DNA from: Jatrophihabitans sp. | Lineage (GTDB): Bacteria > Actinomycetota > Actinomycetes > Mycobacteriales > Jatrophihabitantaceae | DNA: 64,000 bases | Reading direction: 5' to 3' | Assembly: GCA_036399055.1 (NCBI GenBank) | Contig: DASWNX010000018.1 | Coordinates: 84,912-148,911 of the forward strand | Shown: positions 37,110-45,982 of the stretch, one piece after another | Layout of the letters: each line of letters begins with the position of its first letter | Numbering within the stretch: position 1 is the first letter of the stretch | Notes under the pieces: generated by a model | The model's database searches: none | The model's input: only the letters and a program-made list of their open reading frames with translations | What the model was told of the DNA's origin: nothing | Translations under genes and position numbers: made by a program

Positions 37110-37597
37110 CCGGGCCAGAGGCAAAATTCAGTGAGGTGGATGATTTGTTAGCAGACGCCCGGGCCCGGCTGGACCGGCTGAGCGTCTCCCAGGCAGTCGC
37201 CGCGGTCCACGCCGGGGCCCGACTGGTGGACATCCGACCTGCCTGGCAGCGTGCCCGGGACGGCGAGATCAGCGGTTGCCTGATCGTGGAGCGCAATCAT
37301 CTGGAATGGCGGCTGCACCCGCGCTCGGCTGCCCGGCTGCCCTGGGCTAGGCCGGGGCAACGGTGGATCGTGGTGTGCGCCGCGGGCTACACCTCCTCGC
37401 TGGCGGCCGCGTCGCTGTGCTCGATCGGAGTCGAGGCGACCGACCTGATCGGCGGCATCAAGGCGTGGCGAGAAGCTGGCCTGCCCCTGCTGCCGGGGCC
37501 CAGCCGGGTGGAGCAGGTAGTCGCGACGCCGGGTAACGAGGCTGGCCCAGCGGCTGCCCTGTTACCGCCGGCGCCCCAGCCGGGCAGCCAGCCCTGA
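37106..37597 (+). CDS. Rhodanese-domain sulfurtransferase
   Basis: A 163-residue protein with one rhodanese domain (about 25-130). LVDIRPAWQRARDGEISG is the N-terminal CH2A-type motif and VVCAAGYTSSLAA the active-site loop, with Cys as persulfide-forming residue. IGGIKAWREAGLP is the usual last motif. The C-terminal 30 residues are Pro/Ala-rich. Coupled to cysteine dioxygenase, it probably handles sulfane sulfur or sulfite arising from cysteine breakdown. Confidence 0.9.
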   Translation: MTGPEAKFSEVDDLLADARARLDRLSVSQAVAAVHAGARLVDIRPAWQRARDGEISGCLIVERNHLEWRLHPRSAARLPWARPGQRWIVVCAAGYTSSLAAASLCSIGVEATDLIGGIKAWREAGLPLLPGPSRVEQVVATPGNEAGPAAALLPPAPQPGSQP

Positions 37598-37635
37598 GCC
37601 ACGGCGCTGCTCAACCAGGGCCGATCTCGGGCCAA

Positions 37636-38535
37636 TCAGAGCGAGGCCACCTGGGCTACCCGGGCCAGCTCCCGCTGAGCCACTTCGATGACGTACTGGC
37701 CGTAGCCTGACTTGGCCAGCGCCTGGCCCAGGGCCAGCGCCTGGTCGGCGTCGATATACCCCCGGGCCAGCGCGATCTCTTCCAGGCAGGCGATCCGGAC
37801 CCCTTGGCGATGCTCGAGGACTTGCACGAACTGGCCGGCTTCGAGCAGCGAGTCATGGGTGCCGGTGTCCAGCCATGCGGTGCCTCGGCCCAGGTCTACG
37901 AGCTCGGCCGTGCCCTGGGCCACGTACAGGTTGTTCAGGTCGGTGATCTCAAGCTCGCCGCGGGCGGAGGGCCGAAGCTCAGCCGCGGCGTCCAGAACGG
38001 CGTTGTCGTAGAAATACAGCCCCGTCACCGCCAGGTTCGACTTCGGCACGGCCGGCTTCTCCTCGATCGAGATCAGCCGGCCGTCGGCGTCTGCCTCGGC
38101 GACGCCGTAGCGCTGGGGATCTGAGACCTGGTAGCCGAACAGCCGGCAGCCGACCGTGAGCTGCGCGGCGTCGGTCAGGGTGCGCCCGAGCAGGTGGCCG
38201 TAGAAGATGTTGTCGCCGAGGACCAGCGCCACGCTCTGCGAGCCGACATGCTCGCGGCCGATCAGGAATGCCTGGGCCAGGCCGGCCGGCTCGGGTTGCA
38301 CCGCGTAGCTCAGCTCGATGCCGAAATCCGATCCGTCCCCGAGCAGCCGGATGAACTGGTCCTGGTCGTGCGGGGTGGTTATGATCAGGATCTCGGTGAT
38401 GCCGGCCAGCATCAGCACCGACAACGGGTAGTAGATCATCGGCTTGTCATAGACCGGCAGCAGTTGCTTGCTCACCGCACGGGTGATCGGATGCAGGCGC
38501 GAGCCGGAGCCGCCGGCGAGGATGATGCCCTTCAT
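37636..38535 (-). CDS. rmlA: Glucose-1-phosphate thymidylyltransferase RmlA
   Basis: Makes dTDP-glucose for rhamnose synthesis. The 299-residue protein starts [39 protein letters not shown], the nucleotidyltransferase signature; GDNIFYG (metal-binding Asp) and SIEEKP follow, and the C-terminal domain carries the short-form allosteric region. Length fits the family. The other rml genes are not nearby. The next upstream gene, the YajQ gene, is on the same strand with a 12-bp gap, so they may be co-transcribed. Confidence 0.95.
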   Translation of the reverse strand: MKGIILAGGSGSRLHPITRAVSKQLLPVYDKPMIYYPLSVLMLAGITEILIITTPHDQDQFIRLLGDGSDFGIELSYAVQPEPAGLAQAFLIGREHVGSQSVALVLGDNIFYGHLLGRTLTDAAQLTVGCRLFGYQVSDPQRYGVAEADADGRLISIEEKPAVPKSNLAVTGLYFYDNAVLDAAAELRPSARGELEITDLNNLYVAQGTAELVDLGRGTAWLDTGTHDSLLEAGQFVQVLEHRQGVRIACLEEIALARGYIDADQALALGQALAKSGYGQYVIEVAQRELARVAQVASL

Positions 38536-38547
38536 CGAGGTCGCGGG

Positions 38548-39039
38548 TTACCGGTAGTTGTCAAATTGCAGCGCCACGCCGAAATCGCCGGCCTTGAGCA
38601 GCGCGATGACGGCCTGGAGATCGTCGCGCTTCTTGCCCGAGACCCGTAACTGCTCTCCCTGAATCTGGGCCTGGACGCCCTTAGGGCCCTCGTCGCGGAT
38701 GGCCTTGGCGATCTTCTTCGCCACGTCGGACTCAATGCCCTGCTTGAGCGAGCCGGTGATCACGTACTGCTTGCCAGAGGCCTTGGGCTCGCCGGCGTCC
38801 AGCGCCTTGAGCGAGATCGACCGCTTGATCAGCTTCTCCTTGAACACCTCCAGGGCAGCCACGGCTCGCTCCTCGGTGTCGGCCTTGACAGTGATGCCGA
38901 GCTCGCCTGACCAGTCGATCGAGGCGTTCGTGCCCCGGAAGTCGAAGCGCTGGGTGAGTTCTTTGGCGGCCTGGTTGAGGGCGTTGTCGGCTTCCTGGCG
39001 ATCGATCTTGCTGACGACGTCGAAGGACGGATCGGCCAT
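38548..39039 (-). CDS. YajQ-family nucleotide-binding protein
   Basis: A 163-residue two-domain RNA-recognition-like protein. [27 protein letters not shown] and [14 protein letters not shown] are characteristic, as are [28 protein letters not shown] and the [12 protein letters not shown] ending. Some relatives bind cyclic di-GMP or tRNA/GTP; the general role is unclear. Start at 39039 is certain from the conserved N-terminus. Confidence 0.95.
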   Translation of the reverse strand: MADPSFDVVSKIDRQEADNALNQAAKELTQRFDFRGTNASIDWSGELGITVKADTEERAVAALEVFKEKLIKRSISLKALDAGEPKASGKQYVITGSLKQGIESDVAKKIAKAIRDEGPKGVQAQIQGEQLRVSGKKRDDLQAVIALLKAGDFGVALQFDNYR

Positions 39040-39308
39040 GGCGTTCGATGCTCCTAGCGAGTGGGTGTTCAACTGGCAGTGATGCTGATGTGCTACCGCG
39101 ACGGTAGCGGAGCGACTCGCCGAGGGAAGTGCCGGCCGGGTTCGCCACGGTGACTCCCCTCCGGGACGCGGGCTGCCGCTGGCGCTCCCAGCCGGGGCTG
39201 AAGCCCGGTGATGACCTCGTGTACGCTCGTTTGCGCCCACACCGGTTGGCGTGCGGCAGCAGGGATGCGCAGGTCCTGGCGCAGTAGTTGATACGGTGTG
39301 TCGTCCAA

Positions 39309-39390
<82 letters not shown>

Positions 39391-39396
39391 CAGAAC

Positions 39397-39430
39397 GGAC
39401 CTCTCGGCTTGATGCCGAGGGGTCCTTTCT
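39397..39430 (+). terminator. Intrinsic terminator after tRNA-Tyr
   Basis: A 12-bp stem (GGACCTCTCGGC / GCCGAGGGGTCC, one G-T pair) with a 5-nt loop is followed by TTTCTCTT. It starts 7 bp after the tRNA end. Confidence 0.85.
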
Positions 39431-39732
39431 CTTGCCCGCTCGTCCGCCTGAGCAGGCGGCAGGAACCCCGGACGCGCGGCGTGATGGACGCTTCGGCTGG
39501 CCCCCCGACCAGATTGTCTACGGATTCGTAGCTAGGGGTTGTCAACTGACTACTTAGGGTTCATACTTATTACGCCCTGGTGGTCGTTCCCCCGTGCGAT
39601 CACCAGGGCTTTTCCATGCCCGCCTGCGGCGGGTCCGCCCAATTTAGAGAACGGCATCGAGGTCGGGTAGAGTTCACCCGGCGTTGAAAGCAGCCTGGTC
39701 AGCACGCGGCCAAGCTGTCTGAACGCCAGCTG
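39431..39732. other. Spacer between tRNA-Tyr and tRNA-Thr
   Basis: No protein gene is visible. The only structured parts are the promoter-hairpin pair described at 39539-39613. From 39614 to 39732 there is A/T-richer sequence (tttagagaacggcatcgaggtcgggtagagttc) that could carry the promoter for tRNA-Thr. Confidence 0.4.
39539..39613 (+). ncRNA. Promoter-like element followed at once by a terminator hairpin
   Basis: TTGTCA (39539-39544), a 17-bp spacer and CATACT (39562-39567) resemble a housekeeping promoter. Seven bases later a 13-bp stem (GCCCTGGTGGTCG / CGATCACCAGGGC, one G-T pair) with a 10-nt loop runs into TTTT (39610-39613). Transcription from this promoter would give a roughly 40-nt RNA made of the hairpin alone. 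It may instead be a second terminator for read-through from tRNA-Tyr. Nothing shows expression. Confidence 0.3.
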
Positions 39733-39805
39733 GCCCCCTTAGCTCAGTCGGCAGAGCGTCTCCATGGTAAGGAGAAGGTCTACGGTTCGATTCCGTAAGG
39801 GGGCT
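39733..39805 (+). tRNA. tRNA-Thr (GGT)
   Basis: 73 nt with acceptor GCCCCCT / AGGGGGC, anticodon stem TCTCC / GGAGA and loop ATGGTAA, giving anticodon GGT. No CCA is encoded. First of the tRNA-Thr, tRNA-Met, rpmG series typical of actinobacteria. Confidence 0.97.
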
Positions 39806-39926
39806 CTGGTTCGCCGGAGCACTCGCTGACGATGGTCCGGCAGTTCCACGCCAGCCGTCGCCGGCGCATCCAACAGGCATATTCTCGTGCCCAGCGCGGT
39901 TGCACCGAGGCGTCTGGGCCGAACAA

Positions 39927-40000
39927 GGCGGGGTAGCTCAGCCTGGTAGAGCAAGCGGCTCATAATCGCTGTGTCGCCGGTTCAAGTCCGGCCCTCGCTA
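39927..40000 (+). tRNA. tRNA-Met (CAT)
   Basis: 74 nt. Acceptor GGCGGGG pairs with CCTCGCT including two G-U pairs, anticodon loop CTCATAA gives CAT, T arm GCCGG-TTCAAGT-CCGGC is perfect. The paired acceptor end (rather than the initiator C-A mismatch) marks it as an elongator. It is 40 bp before rpmG. Confidence 0.95.
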
Positions 40001-40040
40001 CCGAACAGATCGCACGACCTTCTACTGAAAGGCACGAGAA

Positions 40041-40205
40041 GTGGCAGCCACTGACGTCCGACCGAAGATCACCTTGGCGTGCCAGGAGTGCAAGCATCGC
40101 AACTACATCACCAAGAAGAACCGCCGTAACGACCCCGACCGGCTGGATCTGAAGAAGTTCTGCCCGAACTGCGGAAAGCACACCGACCACCGCGAAACCC
40201 GCTAG
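40041..40205 (+). CDS. rpmG: 50S ribosomal protein L33
   Basis: A 54-residue zinc-ribbon ribosomal protein. It reads [21 protein letters not shown] and ends [16 protein letters not shown]; the two CxxC pairs mark the zinc-binding (C+) form. GTG start with GAAAGGCACGAGAA upstream. Actinobacteria often have a second, zinc-free L33 induced by zinc starvation. The position after tRNA-Met and before hadA is conserved in the phylum. Confidence 0.96.
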   Translation: MAATDVRPKITLACQECKHRNYITKKNRRNDPDRLDLKKFCPNCGKHTDHRETR

Positions 40206-40219
40206 AGACTTGACCGCGT

Positions 40220-40253
40220 GACTGGCGCCGCCCCGACAGGGACGGCGCCAGTC
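40220..40253 (+). terminator. Terminator hairpin after rpmG
   Basis: Perfect 11-bp stem GACTGGCGCCG / CGGCGCCAGTC, extended internally by CCC/GGG pairing, followed by GCCGTTTG. It begins 15 bp after the rpmG stop. Confidence 0.7.
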
Positions 40254-40381
40254 GCCGTTTGTCGCTCCTGGCCTGGCCGCGTGATGGGCCGGCGGTCGCC
40301 GCCCCAGGCCGGCGATCAGGGCCGGCACTCGGGCGAGGCGGCTTTCAGCCCCACGACACCGGGTGAGATAGCGTGCGGGGT

Positions 40382-40837
40382 ATGCCGCTGGATCAGTCAT
40401 TCGAAGGGCGGGTATACCCGCCCACCCGGCCCTATGAGGTCGCCCGCGAGAAGATCCGTGAGTTCGCCGACGCGATCGGGGACGACAACCCGGTCTACCG
40501 CGATCAGGCGGCGGCGAAGGCCTGTGGATACTCCGACGTCATCGCTCCGCCGACCTTTCCCATCCTCATGTCGATGCGGGCGGCCTCGCAGGTGATCGCC
40601 GACCCGGAGTTCGGGCTCGACTACTCCAAAGTGGTGCACGGCGAGCAGCGGTTCAGCTACTCGCGGCCGGTCCAGGCCGGCGATGTGCTGCAGGTGACCG
40701 TCCGGGTGGAGTCGGTCCGGGTGGCGGCCGGCAACGACCTGATCACCACTCGGGGTGACATCACCACGCTGGACGGCGAGCTGGTGGTCACCGCCTACTC
40801 GACTTTGGTGGCCCGCGGCACGGCGGTGCAGGAATGA
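40382..40837 (+). CDS. hadA: (3R)-hydroxyacyl-ACP dehydratase subunit HadA-like
   Basis: Hotdog-fold protein of 151 residues of the FAS1-type dehydratase (UPF0336) family. It has the substrate-binding half of the heterodimer: REFADAIGDDNPVYRD, APPTFPILM and VHGEQRFSYSRPVQAGDVL. The catalytic Asp/His pair lies in HadB. In mycobacteria HadAB dehydrates intermediates of the FAS-II mycolate pathway. Non-mycolate actinobacteria keep the genes in the same place, so a general FAS-II role is likely here. ATG 40382 is chosen over GTG 40373. Overlaps hadB by ATGA. Confidence 0.9.
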   Translation: MPLDQSFEGRVYPPTRPYEVAREKIREFADAIGDDNPVYRDQAAAKACGYSDVIAPPTFPILMSMRAASQVIADPEFGLDYSKVVHGEQRFSYSRPVQAGDVLQVTVRVESVRVAAGNDLITTRGDITTLDGELVVTAYSTLVARGTAVQE

Positions 40838-41259
40838 GCGTCCGCTTCGCCGACGTGACAGTCGGCGCCAGGCTGCCCGAGCAGACCTTCTCCATCGAGC
40901 GGGCGACGCTCATCCGCTACGCGGGCGCCTCCGGGGACTTCAACCCGATCCATTGGAACCAGGAGACCGCGGTCGCGGTGGGACTGCCCGATGTGATCGC
41001 GCACGGCATGCTGACCATGGCGACCGCGATCCGAGTGGTGACCGACTGGCTCGGCGACCCCGGCGCGGTGCTGGACTACAAGGTCCGCTTCAGCCACCCG
41101 GTGGTGGTGGCCGCGGATGCGCCCACGCAGCTGGCGGTCAGCGCCGTGGTTCGCTCGATGGACTCCTCGGACCAGACCGCCGAGATTCAATTGACCGCTT
41201 CGGTGCCTGGTCAGACTGTCCTGACCAAGGCCCGGGTGCGAGTCAGGCTGGAGGCCTGA
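40834..41259 (+). CDS. hadB: (3R)-hydroxyacyl-ACP dehydratase subunit HadB (MaoC-like)
   Basis: A 141-residue MaoC-type hotdog protein and the catalytic partner of HadA. The hydratase motif is intact: YAGASGDFNPIHWNQETAVAVGLPDVIAHGM, with catalytic Asp and His in D-x-N-P-I-H. KVRFSHPVVVA is the second conserved block. Its stop overlaps the next ATG (TGATG). Confidence 0.93.
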   Translation: MSVRFADVTVGARLPEQTFSIERATLIRYAGASGDFNPIHWNQETAVAVGLPDVIAHGMLTMATAIRVVTDWLGDPGAVLDYKVRFSHPVVVAADAPTQLAVSAVVRSMDSSDQTAEIQLTASVPGQTVLTKARVRVRLEA

Positions 41260-41585
41260 TGACAGCACGGGAAGGTGAGGGTGTGACCCCTCACGGCGGT
41301 GACGAGGTCACCGTGAGCAGGAACGACGACGCCCAACGCTATGAGATCCGGCTCGAGGGACGTCGGGTGGGGCTGGCCGACTTCTTCCGCCGCGCCGACG
41401 TGGTGGTCATCCCGCACACCGAGACCTCGCCGGAGTTCGGCGGGCGCGGCCTGGCCAGCAAGCTCGTGCGGTACTGCCTGGACGACATCCGGGCTCAGGG
41501 CCTGCGGGTCGAGCCGGCCTGCCCGTTCGTCGCTGCCTACATCCGCAAGCACCCGGAGTACGCCGACCTGCTCGACCGGTCCTGA
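41259..41585 (+). CDS. GNAT-like N-acetyltransferase (YjdJ type)
   Basis: A short acetyltransferase-like protein of about 108 residues. The motif region HTETSPEFGGRGLASKLVRYCLDDIRAQGLRVEPACPFVAAYIRKHPEYADL is the hallmark of the small GCN5-related family (COG2388), including the acetyl-CoA loop (Q/R-x-x-G-x-G/A as FGGRGLAS). The N-terminal 30 residues are variable. Coupled to hadB by TGATG. The substrate is unknown. Confidence 0.88.
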   Translation: MTAREGEGVTPHGGDEVTVSRNDDAQRYEIRLEGRRVGLADFFRRADVVVIPHTETSPEFGGRGLASKLVRYCLDDIRAQGLRVEPACPFVAAYIRKHPEYADLLDRS

Positions 41586-41646
41586 CCCGGCTGGCAGCCC
41601 GCTCGGCTGTCAGCCACCCAGCCGGCCGAGTTCAGCCACCCGGCCG

Positions 41647-42846
41647 TCAGCTGTCAGCCACCAGCTTCTGGATCCGTCCGATGCCTTCGGCCAGGTCCGC
41701 GTCGCCCAGGGCATAGGACAACCGCAGGTAGCCCGGGGTGCCGAACGCCTCGCCCGGCACCACCGCCACCTCCACCTCGTCGAGGATCAGGTCGGCCAGC
41801 TCGGCCGAGGTGGTCGCCGTCCTGCCCCGCAGCCGGCGGCCTAGCAAGCCTTTGACCTGAGGGTAGGCGTAGAAAGCGCCCCCGGGAGTGGGGCAGATGA
41901 CCCCGTCGATCGAGGAGAGCAGATCGACCATCAATCGCCGGCGCCGGTCGAAGGCGGTTCGCATCTGGGCCACCGCCGACAGGTCACCGCTGACCGCGGC
42001 CAGGGCCGCCACCTGGGCGACGTTGGACACGTTCGAGGTGGCGTGTGACTGCAGGTTCGAGGCGGCCTTGACCACGTCAGGCGCCCCGATCAGCCAGCCG
42101 ACCCGCCAGCCGGTCATCGCGTAAGTCTTGGCCACGCCATTGAGCACCACCACCCGATCGGCCAGGGCGGGAGTGGCCGTGGCGATCGAGACATTGCGGT
42201 GCTCGCCGTAGACCAGGTGCTCATAGATCTCGTCGGTCACCACCCACAGGCCGTGCTCGGCTGCCCAGGCGCCGACCGCCGCGACCTGCTCACCCGGGTA
42301 GACCGCGCCGGAGGGGTTGGAGGGCGAGACGAACAGCAGCACCTTGGTGCGCTCGGTGCGGGCCGCCTCCAGCTGGTCGACGGTCGCCAGGTACCCGGTG
42401 GTCTCGTCGGTCTGGACCTCGACCGGCGTCCCGCCGGCCAGCTTGATGGCTTCGGGATAGGTCGTCCAGTAGGGCGCGATCAGCAGGACCTCGTCACCCG
42501 GGTCCAGCAGCGTGGCAAAGGCGTTGTACACCGCTTGCTTGCCGCCGTTGGTGATCAGGACCTGGGAGGCCTCGACGGCGTAACCGGAGTCGCGCAGGGT
42601 CTTGGCCGCTACCGCCGATCGCAGTTCGGGCAGCCCGGCGACGGGGGTGTACCGGTGGTAACGCGACTCCTTGGCCGCCTCACGGGCTGCCTGCACGATG
42701 TAGTCGGGAGTGGCGAAGTCCGGCTCTCCGGCGCCGAAGCCGATCACCGGATGACCGGCGGCCTTCAGCGCCTTGGCCTTAGCGTCGACGGCCAGGGTGG
42801 CAGACTCGGCGATGGCCGAGATTCGATCTGAGATGCGGATACCCAT
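41647..42846 (-). CDS. aspC: Aspartate-type aminotransferase (class I/II, PLP)
   Basis: A 399-residue PLP enzyme that starts [98 protein letters not shown] and [16 protein letters not shown] (Schiff-base Lys) are visible. It belongs to the Igamma aspartate aminotransferase group; a broad amino-acid range is usual. Frame extends 90 codons upstream without a better start. Convergent with the GNAT gene. The position between hadB and tRNA-Trp/secE is conserved in actinobacteria. Confidence 0.95.
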   Translation of the reverse strand: MGIRISDRISAIAESATLAVDAKAKALKAAGHPVIGFGAGEPDFATPDYIVQAAREAAKESRYHRYTPVAGLPELRSAVAAKTLRDSGYAVEASQVLITNGGKQAVYNAFATLLDPGDEVLLIAPYWTTYPEAIKLAGGTPVEVQTDETTGYLATVDQLEAARTERTKVLLFVSPSNPSGAVYPGEQVAAVGAWAAEHGLWVVTDEIYEHLVYGEHRNVSIATATPALADRVVVLNGVAKTYAMTGWRVGWLIGAPDVVKAASNLQSHATSNVSNVAQVAALAAVSGDLSAVAQMRTAFDRRRRLMVDLLSSIDGVICPTPGGAFYAYPQVKGLLGRRLRGRTATTSAELADLILDEVEVAVVPGEAFGTPGYLRLSYALGDADLAEGIGRIQKLVADS

Positions 42847-42933
42847 ACTGTCATCGTCGCAGATACCGGCAGCTGCCGGCGTCGGCACGGGTCCTGGCCG
42901 GCCGTCCGTGGCAGCCCGCTCGGGAGGCGGCTT

Positions 42934-42962
42934 TTGGCCGCAGCGTCGGGACCCTTTACACT
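42934..42962 (+). promoter_or_regulatory. Promoter for tRNA-Trp-secE-nusG
   Basis: TTGGCC (42934-42939) and TACACT (42957-42962) are separated by exactly 17 bp, matching a housekeeping promoter. It is about 130 bp before tRNA-Trp and directed away from aspC. Sequence following it has no other gene. Confidence 0.6.
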
Positions 42963-43089
42963 GGCTTTCCGGGTCCATGTCGGACCGTGCGTAAGCGTGC
43001 GCGCATCCTGTCGCTTCGGCGGCGGTCGTGCTGGTTTCCACGGCGTGAGATGGGTTCACTTTGGCAGGGCAGCCTGGCTGGCCGGTCAA

Positions 43090-43162
43090 AGGGGCGTGGC
43101 TCAATTGGTAGAGCACCGGTCTCCAAAACCGGCGGTTGCAGGTTCGAGTCCTGCCGCCCCTG
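43090..43162 (+). tRNA. tRNA-Trp (CCA)
   Basis: 73 nt with acceptor AGGGGCG / CGCCCCT, anticodon stem and loop CCGGT-CTCCAAA-ACCGG giving CCA, and T arm GCAGG-TTCGAGT-CCTGC. No CCA encoded. Lies 65 bp before secE, the conserved actinobacterial order. Confidence 0.97.
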
Positions 43163-43226
43163 CGCGTCAGCGTCGCACCGTATTCACCTCAGGTGAGCAC
43201 GAGGCGGCGCCCGAGAGGAGAAACCG

Positions 43227-43505
43227 GTGACTGAGACACAGGCCGCACCCGCCCCGTCGTCGCGCCCCGATTCGGGCTCAGGCCGGGGGCTAGGCATCCT
43301 GTGGCGGTGGCTTCCGGCGCTGATCCGGGCGTTGCAACGGCGCACCCGCGAGACCGTGTCCGAGATGCGCAAGGTGCTCTGGCCCTCCCGCAAGGAGATG
43401 ATCACCTACACCATCGTGGTGATGATCTTCGTGGTGGTCCTGGTGACCATTGTGGCGCTGCTCGACTTCGGGCTGACCAAGGCAGTGCTGGCGATATTCG
43501 GCTAG
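43227..43505 (+). CDS. secE: Preprotein translocase subunit SecE
   Basis: Essential small subunit of SecYEG, 92 residues with a single membrane helix (about 60-82). RRTRETVSEMRKVLWPSRKEMITYTIVVMIFV is the conserved amphipathic helix and hinge (V-x-W-P-S/T). The N-terminal 30 residues are Pro/Ser-rich. GTG start with GAGAGGAG upstream. First protein gene of secE-nusG-rplK-rplA. Confidence 0.97.
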   Translation: MTETQAAPAPSSRPDSGSGRGLGILWRWLPALIRALQRRTRETVSEMRKVLWPSRKEMITYTIVVMIFVVVLVTIVALLDFGLTKAVLAIFG

Positions 43506-43596
43506 CTGCACCGGGACGCCCGTTGGCCGGCACTCCTGGCCACGGCGGCGCATCTGAACGACAACCCGCACTAAGCGATAGCAAGGAAGAGAGCCT

Positions 43597-44502
43597 GTGA
43601 CCGAGTTCCACAACAACGCCGGGGACGACGCGGCGGCTGACGGCAACACCTCCGAGCAGAACGCCGCTCCGGACGCCGAGGTCGCCCTGCCCGTCCTCGA
43701 CGTCGAGGACCAGGTCTACGGGATCAGCGCCGAGGACAAGTACAACGAGGCGGCCGAAGACCGCGCCGACGAGGCTTGGGCCAAGGCGGCCGCCGAGTTG
43801 GACGCAGGCTCTGAGCCCGACGCGGGCTCTGAGCAGCCCAGCGGCGCCGACGAGGCCGTCGAGGAGGCCGGTGAGCCGGCTGCCCTGGACCCGGTCGAGG
43901 AGTTGCGCGCCCAACTGCGCCGCGCGCCGGGTGACTGGTTCGTCGTGCACTCCTACGCCGGCTATGAGAACAAGGTGAAGACCAACCTGGAAAGCCGGAT
44001 CTCCTCCCTGGACATGGAGGACTACATCTACCAGGTGGAGGTCCCCACCGAGGAAGTCGTCGAGATCAAGAACGGCAAGCGCCAGCAGGTCAACCGCAAG
44101 GTCTTCCCCGGTTACATCCTGGTGCGGATGGACCTCACCGACGACTCGTGGGGCGCGGTGCGCAACACCCCCGGGGTGACCGGCTTCGTCGGCGCCACGT
44201 CCAAGCCGTCGCCGCTGTCGATGGACGAGGTCATCAAGATCCTCGCTCCCACCGTGCAGAAGTCCGGCGCCGCGGGCAAGTCCGGCTCGACCGGCGCCGT
44301 GGACGGCTCCGGCTCGGCTCCGACCGAGGTGGTCGACTTCGAGATCGGCGAGTCGGTGACCGTCATGGACGGGCCTTTCGCCACCCTGCCGGCCACCATC
44401 AACGAGATCGACGCGCTGCACGCCAAGCTCAAGGTGCTGGTCTCGATCTTCGGCCGGGAGACTCCGGTCGAGCTTTCCTTCAGCCAGGTCTCCAAGATCT
44501 AG
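43597..44502 (+). CDS. nusG: Transcription termination/antitermination factor NusG
   Basis: A 301-residue NusG. The first 105 residues are an acidic Ala/Glu-rich extension usual in actinobacteria. The NGN domain follows ([19 protein letters not shown] through [30 protein letters not shown]), then a Ser/Gly linker and the KOW domain ([22 protein letters not shown]). GTG start with AAGGAAGAGAG upstream. It links RNA polymerase with ribosome or Rho. Confidence 0.97.
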   Translation: MTEFHNNAGDDAAADGNTSEQNAAPDAEVALPVLDVEDQVYGISAEDKYNEAAEDRADEAWAKAAAELDAGSEPDAGSEQPSGADEAVEEAGEPAALDPVEELRAQLRRAPGDWFVVHSYAGYENKVKTNLESRISSLDMEDYIYQVEVPTEEVVEIKNGKRQQVNRKVFPGYILVRMDLTDDSWGAVRNTPGVTGFVGATSKPSPLSMDEVIKILAPTVQKSGAAGKSGSTGAVDGSGSAPTEVVDFEIGESVTVMDGPFATLPATINEIDALHAKLKVLVSIFGRETPVELSFSQVSKI

Positions 44503-44550
44503 CCACCGACCGACCCGCACATCCCGCCCCTCAGAAGAAGAGACGACGAA

Positions 44551-44985
44551 ATGCCTCCCAAGAAGAAGAAGCTCACCGCGGTCATCAAGCTGCAGATCAA
44601 GGCCGGCATGGCCAACCCGGCGCCGCCGGTGGGTCCCGCGCTGGGCCAGCACGGTGTGAACATCATGGAGTTCTGCAAGGCCTACAACGCCGCGACCGAA
44701 GCCCAGCGCGGCCAGGTCGTGCCCGTCGAGATCTCGGTCTATGAGGACCGCTCGTTCACCTTCGTCACCAAGACCCCGCCGGCCGCCCGGCTGCTGCTGG
44801 CGGCTGCCGGTGTCGAGAAGGGCTCGGGCGAGCCGCACAAGACCAAGGTCGCCAAGGTCAGCATGGCGCAGGTCCGCGAGATCGCTCAGACCAAGATGGA
44901 AGACCTCAACGCCAACGACCTCGATCAGGCGTCCAAGATCATCGCGGGCACCGCCCGGTCGATGGGCATCACCGTCTCGGACTAG
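44551..44985 (+). CDS. rplK: 50S ribosomal protein L11
   Basis: A 144-residue protein forming the GTPase-associated centre with 23S r[46 protein letters not shown] contains the conserved Pro-rich linker for thiostrepton-type antibiotics. The C-terminal domain ends [10 protein letters not shown]. Followed by an unusual 180-bp spacer before rplA. Confidence 0.98.
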   Translation: MPPKKKKLTAVIKLQIKAGMANPAPPVGPALGQHGVNIMEFCKAYNAATEAQRGQVVPVEISVYEDRSFTFVTKTPPAARLLLAAAGVEKGSGEPHKTKVAKVSMAQVREIAQTKMEDLNANDLDQASKIIAGTARSMGITVSD

Positions 44986-44989
44986 CGTC

Positions 44990-45095
44990 GCCGCTGCTTT
45001 CCTGGCGTCACCGCTTTCCTGACGACACCGCTTTCCTAAAACATCGCTTTCCTGGAAACACCCGCTTCACTGGAAGACCCCGTTTCACAGCGACA
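44990..45095 (+). repeat. Degenerate ~18-bp repeats in the rplK-rplA spacer
   Basis: Variants of CCGCTTTCCTGnnnACA follow each other at 44992, 45008, 45028, 45046 and 45064 (spaced 16-20 bp), decaying rightwards. The spacer of 181 bp is unusually long for rplK-rplA. It may fold into small hairpins or be decayed duplication debris. An L1-binding mRNA site for autogenous control would also be expected near here, but I could not identify one. Confidence 0.5.
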
Positions 45096-45166
45096 CCGCC
45101 TCACCAAGTGGGAGGGCGCCGACCGCCGGCGTCCGTCAGACCACGCGAATGCAAGGAGTGACTTCA

Positions 45167-45886
45167 ATGGCAAAGCGCAGCAAGGCATATCAAGAGGCCG
45201 CCAAGCTGGTCGACACCAGCAAGATCTACAGCCCGCTGGAGGCGGCCAAGGTCGCCATCCAGAGTTCGCCGGCCAAGTTCGACGCGACCGTCGAGGTGGC
45301 GATGCGGCTGGGAGTCGACCCTCGCAAGGCCGACCAGATGGTGCGTGGCACCGTGAGCCTGCCGCACGGCACCGGCAAGACCGCCCGGGTCATCGTGTTC
45401 GCCACCGGCGCTCAGGCCGAAGCCGCTCGGGCCGCCGGAGCCGACAAGGTCGGCAGTGAGGACCTGATCCAGGAGATCACCGACGGCTACCTCGACTTCG
45501 ACGCCGCGATCGCCACTCCGGACCAGATGGCCAAGGTCGGCCGGATCGCTCGGATCCTCGGCCCGCGTGGTCTGATGCCCAACCCGAAGACCGGCACGGT
45601 CACCCCCGACGTCGCCAAGGCCGTCGCTGACATCAAGGGCGGCAAGATCACATTCCGGGTGGACAAGCAGTCCAACCTGCACCTGATCATCGGCAAGGCG
45701 TCCTTCTCGGCCGACCAGCTGGTGGAGAACTACGGCGCCGCGCTGGATGAGGTGCTGCGTGCCAAGCCCGCCTCGGCCAAGGGCAAGTACCTGAAGAAGG
45801 TGGTGTTCTCGACCACCATGGGCCCCGGCATCCCCGTGGACACGCTGCGCACGCGCAACCTGCTGGAAGAGACCCAGCAGGCCTGA
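45167..45886 (+). CDS. rplA: 50S ribosomal protein L1
   Basis: A 239-residue L1-stalk protein. It starts [16 protein letters not shown] with AAGGAG upstream; the frame's earlier ATG (45149) is not used. Signatures are [36 protein letters not shown] and [21 protein letters not shown]. It is followed by a strong terminator, so rplJ-rplL are not co-transcribed with rplK-rplA. Confidence 0.98.
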   Translation: MAKRSKAYQEAAKLVDTSKIYSPLEAAKVAIQSSPAKFDATVEVAMRLGVDPRKADQMVRGTVSLPHGTGKTARVIVFATGAQAEAARAAGADKVGSEDLIQEITDGYLDFDAAIATPDQMAKVGRIARILGPRGLMPNPKTGTVTPDVAKAVADIKGGKITFRVDKQSNLHLIIGKASFSADQLVENYGAALDEVLRAKPASAKGKYLKKVVFSTTMGPGIPVDTLRTRNLLEETQQA

Positions 45887-45950
45887 TCTGACAGGGCAGT
45901 GCCCTCCGAGCGGTGCGAGACCGCCGCGAACAGCAAGGCTCACGCCTGAG

Positions 45951-45982
45951 AAAAGGGGCGGGCGCGATGCCCGCCCCTTTTG
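45951..45982 (+). terminator. Intrinsic terminator after rplA
   Basis: AAAA, a perfect 9-bp stem GGGGCGGGC / GCCCGCCCC with loop GCGAT, then TTTTG. A very strong bidirectional-looking terminator. It ends the secE-nusG-rplK-rplA unit and isolates the sigma/protease cassette beyond. Confidence 0.92.
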
